NCBI GenBank assembly: GCA_029202985.1 | Contig: CP119316.1 | Location: forward strand, 3,087,001-3,151,000 | Reading direction: 5' to 3' | Length of the DNA: 64,000 nt | DNA from: Candidatus Andeanibacterium colombiense | Lineage (GTDB): Bacteria; Pseudomonadota; Alphaproteobacteria; Sphingomonadales; Sphingomonadaceae | Shown here: positions 44,075-53,529 of the stretch, piece after piece | Layout of the letters: each line of letters starts with the position of its first letter | How positions within the stretch are numbered: position 1 is the stretch's first letter | Notes under the pieces: model-generated | Seen by the model: the letters and a program-made list of their open reading frames with translations, nothing else | What the model was told of the DNA's origin: nothing | Databases searched by the model: none | Program-made: the position numbers and the translations under genes

Positions 44075-46884
44075 GCCGCACTGCGCCCGGATCGCATCGG
44101 CGGGCCTGGCCGAAGCCGGTCGTCCCGCGTGCGCCGTGCGGCGCAGCGCTTGCCGCCAGAACCCCGCGCTTGAGCGCGGCGCGGAAACCGAGCAAATCCA
44201 GCGATATGGTCAGAATCCGTTCAGTCTCGCAGAACCGCGCGGCGGCCAGGCGGCTCGCGCCGCCGCACCAGGACATCGAGCTGCAGGCGCGCGAACCGCT
44301 GCTCCGAACGCTGGAAGTGGCGCGGCGCGGTCGCCTGACGATCGTGGTCGGCCCGCCCGGTTACGGCAAGACTACCGCGCTTGCAGCGTGGCATGCCCGG
44401 TTGAAGGCGGGCGGGATCGGAACCGCCTGGTACACCGCTTCCGACGCCGAAAGCAGCCCCGCACGGTTTCTGCGGATGCTGGTCCTGGCGCTGGAAGCGG
44501 GCGGGATCGATCCGGGGCCGGCCGCGCTGCGCGCGATTGCCGACGCGTCGCCCGATACGATTCTCGACGGTATCCTGCTCGGTCTCGATCGATCCCGCGA
44601 GCCGATCGTACTGATCATCGACGATTTCGACCGGATCGATCAACCGGCGATTGTGGCCTGCGTCGAAGAGTTGATCGATGCCGCGCCCGAGCATCTCCAC
44701 CTTGTATTGGGTACCCGCCGCAAGCCGGACCTGTCGATCGCGATTCTTCAGGCGCGCGGCAGCGTGCGCCTGATCGAACCCGGCGAATTGCGGTTGCGGG
44801 CCGAGGAACTGGCGGCAATGCTCGGCATTGCGCCCGATGCTCCGCAGCTCTCAGCGATCCTCGCGCGAACCGAGGGCTGGCCGGTCGCGGTGCAATTGTT
44901 TCGCTTGTGGCAACAGCGTGTGCCGCAGAACGGCGATCTTCCGGCGTTCGACGGGCAGGCGCCCGAGATGGCCGGCTATCTTGCCGAACAGGTGATCGCC
45001 GCGTTGCCAGCGGAGCAGCAGGCGGCGCTGGTCGACCTTTCGGTCATGGATCAGATCGAAAGCCCGCTGGCCGACGCGATCCGGGATGCGGCGGATAGCG
45101 CGGCGCTGCTGGAACGGATTGCCGGCGCTCTTCCGGGCTTGGTGCAGCGGATCGGTCCTGCCCGTGAGGTCGCCTACCGCGTGCACCCATTGCTGGCCGA
45201 TTACGCACGTTACCGGCTGACTCTGCTGCCGGGCCGCGCGGCTACGCTCCATCGCCGCGCGGCGGAGTGGCTGTTCGCAAACGAGCGCTATGCCGATGCG
45301 GTGCGCCACGCGGTCGCAAGCGTGGACAGCGGATGCCTGCGCTCGCTGGTGGAGCGGCTGCCCTATCGCACGGTTTTCCTGACCCACGGAGTCGGCGAGT
45401 TGCGGGCGATCCTGCGCGAAGTTCCGGCCTCCCTGCTTGCGTCGCACCCGCGAGTCCAACTGATGAACGCGCTGGCGCTGTTCAAGGAGGGCTTCTTCCA
45501 TGAAGCCGAGCAGATGCGCTCGGCGGTCAGCGACGGGCTCGACCGGACGGTTGAAGGCCGCCGGCTGCTGGTCGACAGCCGGGCGCTGCGGGTGATGTTC
45601 AGCACCTTCATGGAAGGGCCGCGCGCCGACTATGTCGACGATATCGACTGGGTCCTCGCGGCCGATCCCGGCGATGCGCTGCTGTGGGGCTTCTGCGAGA
45701 ATTGCCGCTTCATGGCGCAGCAGGAGGAAGGCTCGCTCGATATTGCCGAGGCGACGCTCGAGCGCACCAGGCGCGCTTATCAGGCGGCGACCGGGCCTGG
45801 CTTCGGCCTGCGCGTTCTCTCGATCCACCGCATGCTGCTGATGCTGGCTGCCGGGCAGTGGCAGCTCGCGCAGACCGCGGCGACCGAATTGCTCGAGGCT
45901 ATGCCCCAGCGGGTACCGGGCGAGCAGAGCCTTCACGCAATGGCCGGGATCGTATCTGCCTGGGTCAATTACCAGCGCTCGTTCCGTCCCGATTTGTCGG
46001 ACACGATGCGGATTGCGCTGGCCGAGAGTGGCCGGGGGGAAGCCTGGTACGATCAATACGCGATTGCTCTGCCGGTGATCGTCGAGGTGACCTTTCGCCG
46101 TCACGGGCTGGAAGACGCGCTGCACGCGCTCTCCTCGACTATGGACATTCATGCCGGCCAGGGCCTGGCGCGGCTTGAAGGGATCCGCAGCGGTCTGGAA
46201 CTGACGCTGCGGATTCGCGCAGGCGCGCTGGACGGGATCGGCGAGAGCGAGGCGGCCTGCCGGCGTAACCTCGCCGGAAACGGGAAGGGGCAGGCTCCGT
46301 GGCGCGAGCGCGAGATCGCGTGGCGCGGGCTCGGGAAACTTGCGCTGCTGCGCGGCGATGTGGCCGAGGCCGAGCAGTTTTCCGAACTGCTGATCATCGA
46401 CGGGCGGCGGGGGCGGCGGCAGTTCGCCGAAGTCCAGGGGCTGATCCTGCGCGCTTCGATTCACGAGGCGTGCGGCCGGCACGATGCCGCCGGGCAATTT
46501 CTGGGCGAAGCGCTGCTGACGGCGGCGGCGGAATCGGCGATCGCCGTATTCGCCGAGGAAGGCCCCGCGATCCTGCCGGTGTTGCAGCGCCTTTCCGGCA
46601 CCGAATGTCCGAAGATGGTAAAACGCCATATCGCGGCGATCGTGCGCGCGATCGAAAACGAACGCCAGTTGCGCTCGTCCGACGCGTTGAGTGACCGCGA
46701 GGCGGAAATCGTCGCTCAATTGGCCAATGGCGCCTCGAACAAGCTGATCGCCAGGCGGCTGGGCGTGACCGAAAACACCGTCAAGTTTCACTTGAAGAAC
46801 ATCTTCGCAAAGCTCGGCGTTTCTTCGCGCAACCAGATCGTCGCCCACGTGATGCGCGAGCGCCGGCATGAAGCGGGCTCTTAG
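44071..46884 (+). CDS. Large ATP-binding LuxR-type regulator (MalT/LAL-like)
   Basis: 937 residues. A P-loop ATPase comes first (Walker A GPPGYGKTT at about 94-102, Walker B IVLIIDDFDR near 175), then a long helical repeat region. The C-terminal LuxR helix-turn-helix is SDREAEIVAQLANGASNKLIA... followed by ENTVKFHLKNIFAKLG at about 870-930. MalT-type activators bind an inducer and ATP and oligomerise to open promoters. The ATG at 44071 overlaps the MFS stop by four bases, and an internal ATG at 44206 would remove 45 residues that look unlike the family. It probably controls the receptor, transporter and HyuA/DUF917 genes. Confidence 0.9.
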   Translation: MSRTAPGSHRRAWPKPVVPRAPCGAALAARTPRLSAARKPSKSSDMVRIRSVSQNRAAARRLAPPHQDIELQAREPLLRTLEVARRGRLTIVVGPPGYGKTTALAAWHARLKAGGIGTAWYTASDAESSPARFLRMLVLALEAGGIDPGPAALRAIADASPDTILDGILLGLDRSREPIVLIIDDFDRIDQPAIVACVEELIDAAPEHLHLVLGTRRKPDLSIAILQARGSVRLIEPGELRLRAEELAAMLGIAPDAPQLSAILARTEGWPVAVQLFRLWQQRVPQNGDLPAFDGQAPEMAGYLAEQVIAALPAEQQAALVDLSVMDQIESPLADAIRDAADSAALLERIAGALPGLVQRIGPAREVAYRVHPLLADYARYRLTLLPGRAATLHRRAAEWLFANERYADAVRHAVASVDSGCLRSLVERLPYRTVFLTHGVGELRAILREVPASLLASHPRVQLMNALALFKEGFFHEAEQMRSAVSDGLDRTVEGRRLLVDSRALRVMFSTFMEGPRADYVDDIDWVLAADPGDALLWGFCENCRFMAQQEEGSLDIAEATLERTRRAYQAATGPGFGLRVLSIHRMLLMLAAGQWQLAQTAATELLEAMPQRVPGEQSLHAMAGIVSAWVNYQRSFRPDLSDTMRIALAESGRGEAWYDQYAIALPVIVEVTFRRHGLEDALHALSSTMDIHAGQGLARLEGIRSGLELTLRIRAGALDGIGESEAACRRNLAGNGKGQAPWREREIAWRGLGKLALLRGDVAEAEQFSELLIIDGRRGRRQFAEVQGLILRASIHEACGRHDAAGQFLGEALLTAAAESAIAVFAEEGPAILPVLQRLSGTECPKMVKRHIAAIVRAIENERQLRSSDALSDREAEIVAQLANGASNKLIARRLGVTENTVKFHLKNIFAKLGVSSRNQIVAHVMRERRHEAGS

Positions 46885-46968
46885 GGTGGCGATGCGGACC
46901 GAAGGGGCGGCGCTGGCCAATGAACTCCCGGCACTTGGCAGCCGGGTGCAAGAAAAGGTGAGTGGGTA

Positions 46969-48525
46969 GTGTCTGACCGAATACGGCTCGGGATCGACGT
47001 CGGAGGCACCAATACGGATGCCGTGTTGATGTCCGGCAAGCGTGTGCTCGCCACGATGAAGAGTTTCACCACCCAGGATGTGAAGAGCGGGGTTGAAAAC
47101 GCGGTGAAGGCGCTGCTTGCGGGGCACGGCGCCGCGCCCGCTGCGATCGAGGCTGTGATGATCGGGACGACCCAGTTTGTGAACGCTTTCGTGCAGCGGC
47201 GCGATCTCGCCCAGGTCGCGGCGATCCGGATATGTCTGCCCACCGGAGACGGAGTGCCGCCATTCTCGGGCTGGCCGGACGATGCGCTCGCGGCGGTTGG
47301 CGGACGGCATTATCTGGTCGGCGGAGGGTCGTTCTATACCGGCAAGGAATTCGCCGCGCTGGACGAGGATGCAGTCGCCGCGGCGGCGGCCGATGCTGCG
47401 GCGGCGGGCATCACCGCCTTCGCCATTTCCGCGACATTCTCTCCGTTGCGGCCGGATATCGAAATCCGCGCAGCCGCAATCGTCGCGGCGACCGTACCGG
47501 GCGCGTCGATCACGCTGTCCGGAGACGTCGGCGGCCTCGGCCTGATCGACCGCGAGAACGCCGCGATCATCAACGCCAGCCTCGCGCCGCTGGCCGGGCG
47601 GGTGGTTGCTTCGCTGAAGCAGGCATTCCGCGACATGGATATCGGCGCGCCGCTCTATATCAGCCAGAACGACGGGACGTTGATCGACACCGAACTCGCC
47701 GCGCGCCTCCCAATCCTCACTTGTTCCGCGGGGCCGACCAACAGCATTCGCGGCGCGGCCTTCCTCAGCGGCATTTCCGAGGCGATCGTTGCCGACATCG
47801 GCGGCACCACCACCGATGTCGGCTTCCTGAGGGGCGGGTTCCCGCGCGAGACATCGGCGGTCAACATGATCGGCGGCGTGCGGACCAATTTCCGGATGCC
47901 CGATACGCTCTCGATCCCGCTCGGCGGGGGCAGTGTGGTAAGTTTTACAGACGAGGTTTCCGTCGGCCCGCAATCGGTCGGCTACCGCCTGCCGCGGGAA
48001 GGCCGCGCGTTCGGCGGCAAAGTGCTGACCGCGACCGATATCGCGATCCGCGCCGGCCAGACCGGGATCGGCGATCCGGCGCTGGTTTCAGGCCTGTCCG
48101 GCGAGCTGGTCGAAAGCGCGCTGGCATCGATCCACCATCAGGTCGAGGAGGCAATCGACCAGGTCAAGGTCAACGCGGTTCCGCTTCCGCTGATCCTGGT
48201 GGGGGGCGGCAACATTCTGGTCTCCCGCGACATCAAGGGCGCCTCGCAAGTGGTGCGTCCGCCCCATGCCGAAGTAGCCAACGCCGTTGGGGCGGCGATC
48301 GCGCTGGTCAGCGGGCGGGTCGATCGGCTGTTCGATTTCGGCGCCGGGCGCGACGTCGCGCTTGCCGAAGCGCGCGCCGAGGCGGTTGCCGCCACGATTG
48401 CGGCGGGCGCAGCCATGGAACAGGTCGAGATCGTCGATCTGGAAGAACTGCCGATGACGCATGTGCAGACGAATTGCGTCCGCGTGAAAGTGCGTGCGAT
48501 CGGCCCGCTCGCGGCTCTGGCCTGA
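46969..48525 (+). CDS. Hydantoinase/oxoprolinase A-type protein (HyuA-like)
   Basis: 518 residues from a GTG start after AAGGTGAG. The N-terminal hydantoinase-A fold opens IRLGIDVGGTNTDAVLM, and the ATPase-like second phosphate motif is VADIGGTTTDVGFLRGG. It lacks the roughly 150-residue C-terminal part of full HyuA (about 690 residues), which is usual for the short forms that pair with DUF917 proteins. ATP-dependent ring opening of hydantoin- or oxoproline-like substrates is the family role. The gene is followed 17 bp later by the DUF917 gene. Confidence 0.85.
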   Translation: MSDRIRLGIDVGGTNTDAVLMSGKRVLATMKSFTTQDVKSGVENAVKALLAGHGAAPAAIEAVMIGTTQFVNAFVQRRDLAQVAAIRICLPTGDGVPPFSGWPDDALAAVGGRHYLVGGGSFYTGKEFAALDEDAVAAAAADAAAAGITAFAISATFSPLRPDIEIRAAAIVAATVPGASITLSGDVGGLGLIDRENAAIINASLAPLAGRVVASLKQAFRDMDIGAPLYISQNDGTLIDTELAARLPILTCSAGPTNSIRGAAFLSGISEAIVADIGGTTTDVGFLRGGFPRETSAVNMIGGVRTNFRMPDTLSIPLGGGSVVSFTDEVSVGPQSVGYRLPREGRAFGGKVLTATDIAIRAGQTGIGDPALVSGLSGELVESALASIHHQVEEAIDQVKVNAVPLPLILVGGGNILVSRDIKGASQVVRPPHAEVANAVGAAIALVSGRVDRLFDFGAGRDVALAEARAEAVAATIAAGAAMEQVEIVDLEELPMTHVQTNCVRVKVRAIGPLAALA

Positions 48526-48542
48526 CAAAGGATATCGATTGC

Positions 48543-49634
48543 ATGATCCGTTTCGAAAGGATCGAGGACTTGCGCGACACCGCGCGCGGCGCGGTGCTGC
48601 TGGGCACCGGCGGCGGCGGCGATCCCTATATCGGCGAGCTGTTCGTCGGGGAGCAAATGCGCAAGGGCAAGTGCCCGATGCTAATCGCACCGGAAGACGT
48701 GGCAGACGATGCCTTCGTGGTGTGCATCGGCGGGATCGGCGCGCCGACCGTCCTAGTCGAACATCTGGTGAGCGAGGCGCTGCTGCTGCGGCTGCTCGCG
48801 CGCACCGAGGCGCTGTTCGGGCGCCGGGTCGATGCGTTGATCTCGGCCGAGATCGGCGGGGTCAACTCGATCTTTCCGCTCGCGCTCGGAGCGATCAGCG
48901 GCGTGCCGGTGGTCGATGCCGACGGATCGGGCCGGGCGGTGCCGCAACTGGAGATGACGACCTACAGCATCTTCGGCGTACGCTCGACGCCGGCGCTGGT
49001 GATGGACGAACTCGGCAATGTGGTCTGCCTGGATACGATCAGCGACCGCGCCACTGATGAATTGGTGCGCCCGCTTGTAACCGCGATGGGATCGACCGCC
49101 TTCGGGGCGCTCTATCCGATGAGCGGCAAGCAGATGCGGCAGAGCGCCGTGCTCGGTAGCATCACGCTCTCGCGCCGGATCGGCGAGGCGATCCGCCTGG
49201 GCCGCGAGGCGGGCGATCCCTTTACGCAATTGCTCGCCTATCTCAATTCGTTTGCAGAGCGCTCCGCCCATCTCGTGTTCGACGGCAAGATCACCGACGT
49301 CGAGCGCGCGACGAAGGACGGCTGGCACCAGGCGACGGTCGAAATCCGGAGCATGCGTGACGAAGCCGACGTATTGACCATTACCATCCGTAACGAATAT
49401 ATCGCCGCCTATCGCAACGGTCGGCCGATCGCGATGGTGCCCGATCTGATATCGATCCTCGACCGGGAATCTGCCGAACCCCTCACTGGCGAGATGCTTG
49501 GTTACGGCCAGCGCGTGAAAGTCCTCGCGCTGTCGGCCGATCCGATGCTGCGGCGGCCGGAAAGCTTGGAAGTGCTGGGCCCGCGCGCCTTCGGATTGAA
49601 TTCCGACTACGTGCCGCTCGAAGAACTCGTCTGA
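48543..49634 (+). CDS. DUF917-domain protein (S-Me-THD type), partner of HyuA-like protein
   Basis: 363 residues. The start is MIRFERIEDLRDTARGAVLLGTGGGGDPYIGELFVG with the Gly-rich motif typical of DUF917, then VDALISAEIGGVNSIFPLA and SGVPVVDADGSGRAVPQLEMTTYSI. As I recall, this Pfam family has been renamed after S-methyl thiohydantoin desulfurase, from ergothioneine-related catabolism. That link is from memory and needs checking. It commonly accompanies HyuA-like proteins, as here. The stop lies about 6 bp from IS6 relic C. Confidence 0.82.
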   Translation: MIRFERIEDLRDTARGAVLLGTGGGGDPYIGELFVGEQMRKGKCPMLIAPEDVADDAFVVCIGGIGAPTVLVEHLVSEALLLRLLARTEALFGRRVDALISAEIGGVNSIFPLALGAISGVPVVDADGSGRAVPQLEMTTYSIFGVRSTPALVMDELGNVVCLDTISDRATDELVRPLVTAMGSTAFGALYPMSGKQMRQSAVLGSITLSRRIGEAIRLGREAGDPFTQLLAYLNSFAERSAHLVFDGKITDVERATKDGWHQATVEIRSMRDEADVLTITIRNEYIAAYRNGRPIAMVPDLISILDRESAEPLTGEMLGYGQRVKVLALSADPMLRRPESLEVLGPRAFGLNSDYVPLEELV

Positions 49635-49639
49635 CGCGG

Positions 49640-49760
49640 CGTCAGTGCGATAACTGGAGCGAAGCCTCTGCCTGGTGATGGTCTCAACCTGGCGTGGCGC
49701 TTAACTTCGCGACGAGTTGAAATAGCGAAATAGGCGCGCGGGTTTGCGAGGACGAGGCAT
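49640..49760 (-). mobile_element. IS6-family transposase relic C (mini-element form)
   Basis: On the minus strand: ATGCCTCGTCCTCGCAAACC (MPRPRKPARLFRYFNSS), then a short disruption and EVKRHA, followed in shifted frame by VETIT and LRSSYR. These are the IS6 transposase start joined to the segment before the VTDGLRSY catalytic motif. The join after SSPEV onto KRHG is the same as in relic B. It fills the gap between the stops of the DUF917 gene and the MFS gene. Confidence 0.7.
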
Positions 49761-49776
49761 CGCTCCGCCCTGGGCT

Positions 49777-51036
49777 TCACTCGTTGCGGTGCACTTGCTT
49801 TGACCGAGCCCTGTGACGCACTAGGTAGCCGACCACGAACACTGCAGCGGTTGCCAATGCCGAAGGAACGGCGAACAGGGACATGATGGTGGTTTGCCGG
49901 ACGCCCCACAATAAACCATAGCCGATCAGCACGGGTGCCAGGATGGTGCCGACGCGACCGATACTTTTAGTAAGTCCGATCCCGATCGCGCGAAGGTCAT
50001 CCTCGTAATAAGTGGCCAAGAGATAGTTAATGCCCCCGTAGGCGCCGAGGAAAAAAAAGCCGCCCGAGATAAGCAACGCCATGAGAACTCCGGCCGAGGC
50101 CGTTGCGAGAACCTGCCCGGTAATGAACAGCAGAACGGTGGCAATCAGTAGAAATCCGCCGAGCACAGGCGTTCCGCCGAAGCGATCAATCAATATGCCG
50201 ACGCCCAATGCCGCGATGATGCCGCCGAGCGAAAATATGGTGACCGAGAGGGCCGCAAAGGATGGGTCGCGGCCAAGTTCAACCAGCAGCGTCGGCAACC
50301 ACGAACTCAGGCAATACTGAACTGTGAGCATTGCCATGAACATCAGCCATAGCATCAAAGTCCCCCCCAACAATCGCGGTGCCAGCACATCCAGCGCGCG
50401 GATAACGGGCTTGGCGCGCTGCCGTGCAGACGGGAATTCATCCACGCCCCGCAGCCAGACGATCGCGGCAAGGGCGTTCAACAGCGACATCGCCCCGACA
50501 AGAGCGATGGAAATGCGCCAACCCCCGTTCCCTAGAAACACGGATGCCAGGATCCCGGACACCGTCGCCCCCGAACCGTAACCGGTGAAAAGTGCCATCA
50601 TGGCCAGGCCCAGCCTGCCGGGCGGGGCAAGCTTAGTGGTGATAACTAGGCAGCTGGGCATGCATCCGCCGAGGAAAATCCCGTCGATAAGCCGGAAGGC
50701 GAACAGCGATCCCCCGTTCCATGCCAGCGCGGTAGCAATCTGAGCGAGGCAGAAGCCGAACACCGCGAAGATTACAGTGGCGCGATGTCCAAACCGGCGC
50801 GCCAGTAGAGGAAATCCCAGCAAACCTAGCGTCTGCCCAATCAAATTGGCTGAGAAGATAGGCCCAAGGGCAGCCTTGCCGAGAGCCATGTCGCGCGCGA
50901 TCCCCGGCGCCATCGGTCCGATCACCGTATGGATCAGGCCATCCAAAAAGAAGATCGCTGTGCAAATCGCGATCGCCGCAAGGTTGGAGGGGGAGGGCTT
51001 CGCCGGACCATGCGTGGCTTGCTCCATCTGATCCAA
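49777..51036 (-). CDS. MFS transporter, aromatic acid/H+ symporter-like
   Basis: 419 residues with about 12 membrane helices. The N-terminal IAICTAIFFLDGLIHTVIGPMAPGIARD and the cytoplasmic loop LLARRFGHRATV resemble the AAHS-type carriers for aromatic or small organic acids. A second start at MEQATHG, three codons on, is equally possible. It is divergent from the TonB receptor at 51256, sharing a 219-bp control region with two TGTCC-type palindromes. It would import the acid handled by the following catabolic genes. Confidence 0.87.
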   Translation of the reverse strand: MDQMEQATHGPAKPSPSNLAAIAICTAIFFLDGLIHTVIGPMAPGIARDMALGKAALGPIFSANLIGQTLGLLGFPLLARRFGHRATVIFAVFGFCLAQIATALAWNGGSLFAFRLIDGIFLGGCMPSCLVITTKLAPPGRLGLAMMALFTGYGSGATVSGILASVFLGNGGWRISIALVGAMSLLNALAAIVWLRGVDEFPSARQRAKPVIRALDVLAPRLLGGTLMLWLMFMAMLTVQYCLSSWLPTLLVELGRDPSFAALSVTIFSLGGIIAALGVGILIDRFGGTPVLGGFLLIATVLLFITGQVLATASAGVLMALLISGGFFFLGAYGGINYLLATYYEDDLRAIGIGLTKSIGRVGTILAPVLIGYGLLWGVRQTTIMSLFAVPSALATAAVFVVGYLVRHRARSKQVHRNE

Positions 51037-51105
51037 TACCTTCTCCCCCCGTCAAGCTTCTCCGGCTCGCAGTCCAGGTGTTCTGGACCAATATGCAGGG
51101 CCATC

Positions 51106-51125
51106 TGTCACCTCTTGAAAGGACA
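51106..51125. promoter_or_regulatory. Candidate LuxR-type 20-bp box, site 1
   Basis: TGTCA-N10-GGACA, with outer bases extending to CTGTC...GACAG, lies in the divergent MFS/TonB control region. It has the same length and arm sequence as the site in front of the LuxR gene (56689-56708). It is one base off the consensus of the other two sites. Confidence 0.5.
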
Positions 51126-51173
51126 GAGCGGCGACGAAGCGCTGCCTCTGGCGAAGACGGTGCGGCAACGAAT

Positions 51174-51193
51174 TGTCCTCTCCACCACGGACA
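51174..51193. promoter_or_regulatory. Candidate LuxR-type 20-bp box, site 2
   Basis: TGTCC-N10-GGACA, exactly the same arms and spacing as the site in front of the luxR-type gene. It lies 63 bp upstream of the TTG start of the TonB receptor and 68 bp, centre to centre, from site 1. Confidence 0.55.
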
Positions 51194-51255
51194 GACCAAT
51201 TGCGGGGGCCCGCCATACCCTCGCGCCAGCAATAAACATTGGGGAGTGTGGAACA

Positions 51256-53520
51256 TTGAAAAGGTTGGCGACGCTTGGCGCTTCGGTCATCGCAATGCAA
51301 TTGTTCGGGGCGCAACAGGCTATGGCCCAGGACGCCCCCGTCCAGCCCGCAGAGGCGGCCGGCGCGAGCGAGGGGCTTAACGAAATCACCGTGACCGCAC
51401 AGCGGCGTTCGGAGGGTGTCCAGAAAGCTGCCCTTTCGATCACCGCCGTGAGCGGAGATGATATCCTCAAGCGGTCAGTGACCCAAGTAGAGCAACTTGG
51501 GAGCCTCGCGCCTGGGCTTCAGGTCAACACATCTGCAGGTCCGTACGCATCCTTCTCCGTCCGTTCGGTCAGTTCGCTCAGCGGCAACGCCTTTGCGGAT
51601 CCGGCAGTGGCAGTGAACATCGACGGGGTCTATCTTGCGACACCGACCGTGCTTCATGGGCTATACTACGACCTCGACCGGGTCGAAATCCTCAAGGGGC
51701 CACAAGGCACACTCTACGGCCGCAACGCAACCGCCGGCGCCATCAACATCATTCCCCGACGCCCGGAATTCAGGAACGGCGGGAACATCTACACAGAGAT
51801 TGGAAACCTTGGCCGGTTCAACCTCGGCGGTGCGGTGAACCTAGCGGCATCGGATACGCTTGCGCTGCGTGTTGCCGGCCAGACCGTTCACCGGTCAGGC
51901 TATTTCAGCGATGGATCGGCCGATGACAGCGGCCAGGCTGTTCGGGCATCCCTGCTGTTCGAGCCAACCACCGATCTTTCGATCTTGATCGCCGGTGACT
52001 ATTCGCATCAGGGTGGCACCGGTCAAGGCGCGACGATCCGGAAGGAATGTCAATACGTGCCGGGAGCGGGCACGACAGGTGCCTGTTACGTGGCAGATCC
52101 CTATACCGGGATTGCCGACCTTGCTTCGCAGTTTACGTCGGTAGGCGAGGCGCCGCCAACGCAGGACCAGTATATCCGCGGCAACTACTATGGTTCGATG
52201 CTCGACGCGGACTACCGGACCCCGATAGGCACAATCACCTTCATCGGCGCCTATCGAGAGGCCCATAGCCGCTACAAGAGTACTTCCACGAGCTGGCAGC
52301 TGCGCGAAGATCAGCGCCCAAAGCAGACATCAGGCGAGTTGCGACTGGCGTCCAACGCGGGAAGCCCGCTGCAGTATGTGCTGGGCCTATACTACCTGGA
52401 CACCTCAATAGACGCGCGCGCGCAGGGGGAGACCCAGAACCGCAACTCGTTCAGCGATTCCGATACCCATAACAATGGATCGACCTGGGCGGCGTTCAGC
52501 CAGCTGACTTATTCGCTCACGGATACGCTGCGGCTCAGCGGCGGCCTGCGCTATACCTCCGAAAAGAAGTCGACCGATAGCGCGCGATACAACTACGCCA
52601 ACACCCGCGGGCCAGATCCGGTGTTCCCGGATCAACCGGTCGGCACACCCAACATTGTTCTGAAGGAAAACCGCAGTTGGGACCATCTGGACTGGAAAGT
52701 TGGCGTTGAATTCGATGCAGCCCCGCGCAGTCTGATTTATGCTAATGTCAGCACGGGCTTCAAGGCAGGCGGCTTCTACTACGGACCAGTGGGTGCGAAC
52801 ACTTACGAACCCGAGTATGTGACGTCATATGCCGTCGGGGCGAAGAATCGCTTCGCCGACAATCGGATCCAGCTCAATTTCGAGGCGTTCTATCTCGACT
52901 ACACCGACCAGCAGATTTCATTCGTCAAGCTGGTCGGGCCTAGCGCGGTTCTGGTAACCGAAAATGCCGGCAAAACCCATGCCTACGGGGTCGAGGCCGA
53001 CGCCCAGTTCCTGATCGGGCAAGACACGCAGATCGGCCTGTCGGGCAGCTGGGTAAGGGCCAGATACGATGAATTCTCGTTTAATACGATAGCGCCGCCC
53101 AGCGCTACTTCGCTATGCGCAGTCTCTCCCGCATCCGGCAGCTTCAATGTCGATTGCGCCGGTCTGCAGCCGATCCGGACCCCAAAATTCAGCGTGACCG
53201 GAACTTTCGACCAGGGCTTCGACGTGAAAGGCGGCGGGCGCATATTCCTGGACGCGCGAGCCACGTATAAGTCCCGCTTCTACACTTCAACCGACTATCA
53301 GATAGAGTCGCTGACGAACGAGTTTTTCCGCGCCGACTTCGGCATCGGATATGAAGGGCCCGGCAAAAAATATCGCGTGCGGGCCTTTGTGGATAACGCC
53401 TTCGATCAGGTGACCATTTCCAACACCACAACCAACACCAGCTACGGTCAGAATCATGTTGTGGGGGTCAACCTGCTACCGCCGCGGACATTCGGCGTAC
53501 AGCTCTCGACGAAGTTCTAG
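51256..53520 (+). CDS. TonB-dependent receptor of the 49.8-57.6 kb segment
   Basis: 754 residues from a TTG start at 51256, preceded by GGGGAG. It gives a proper signal peptide (KRLATLGASVIAMQLFGAQQAMA). The next in-frame ATG (51295) would cut that peptide short, and an ATG at 50929 would overlap the divergent MFS gene. The plug has NEITVTAQRRSEGVQKAALSI and ILKGPQGTLYGRNATAGAINII, and the barrel ends GVQLSTKF. It is followed by the CMD-like gene after 9 bp. It probably brings in the substrate of the segment. Confidence 0.92.
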   Translation: MKRLATLGASVIAMQLFGAQQAMAQDAPVQPAEAAGASEGLNEITVTAQRRSEGVQKAALSITAVSGDDILKRSVTQVEQLGSLAPGLQVNTSAGPYASFSVRSVSSLSGNAFADPAVAVNIDGVYLATPTVLHGLYYDLDRVEILKGPQGTLYGRNATAGAINIIPRRPEFRNGGNIYTEIGNLGRFNLGGAVNLAASDTLALRVAGQTVHRSGYFSDGSADDSGQAVRASLLFEPTTDLSILIAGDYSHQGGTGQGATIRKECQYVPGAGTTGACYVADPYTGIADLASQFTSVGEAPPTQDQYIRGNYYGSMLDADYRTPIGTITFIGAYREAHSRYKSTSTSWQLREDQRPKQTSGELRLASNAGSPLQYVLGLYYLDTSIDARAQGETQNRNSFSDSDTHNNGSTWAAFSQLTYSLTDTLRLSGGLRYTSEKKSTDSARYNYANTRGPDPVFPDQPVGTPNIVLKENRSWDHLDWKVGVEFDAAPRSLIYANVSTGFKAGGFYYGPVGANTYEPEYVTSYAVGAKNRFADNRIQLNFEAFYLDYTDQQISFVKLVGPSAVLVTENAGKTHAYGVEADAQFLIGQDTQIGLSGSWVRARYDEFSFNTIAPPSATSLCAVSPASGSFNVDCAGLQPIRTPKFSVTGTFDQGFDVKGGGRIFLDARATYKSRFYTSTDYQIESLTNEFFRADFGIGYEGPGKKYRVRAFVDNAFDQVTISNTTTNTSYGQNHVVGVNLLPPRTFGVQLSTKF

Positions 53521-53529
53521 GCGGCGAAA

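Noticed and set aside
46927..46946. CCCGGC/GCCGGG hairpin between the MalT-like and HyuA-like genes as a terminator
   Set aside because: Only a 6-bp stem, no T-run after it, and the two genes probably belong together.
44851..47973. 1040-codon antisense frame across the MalT-like and HyuA-like genes
   Set aside because: Both sense genes have strong motifs (P-loop, LuxR helix-turn-helix, hydantoinase phosphate motifs). The antisense frame has none.
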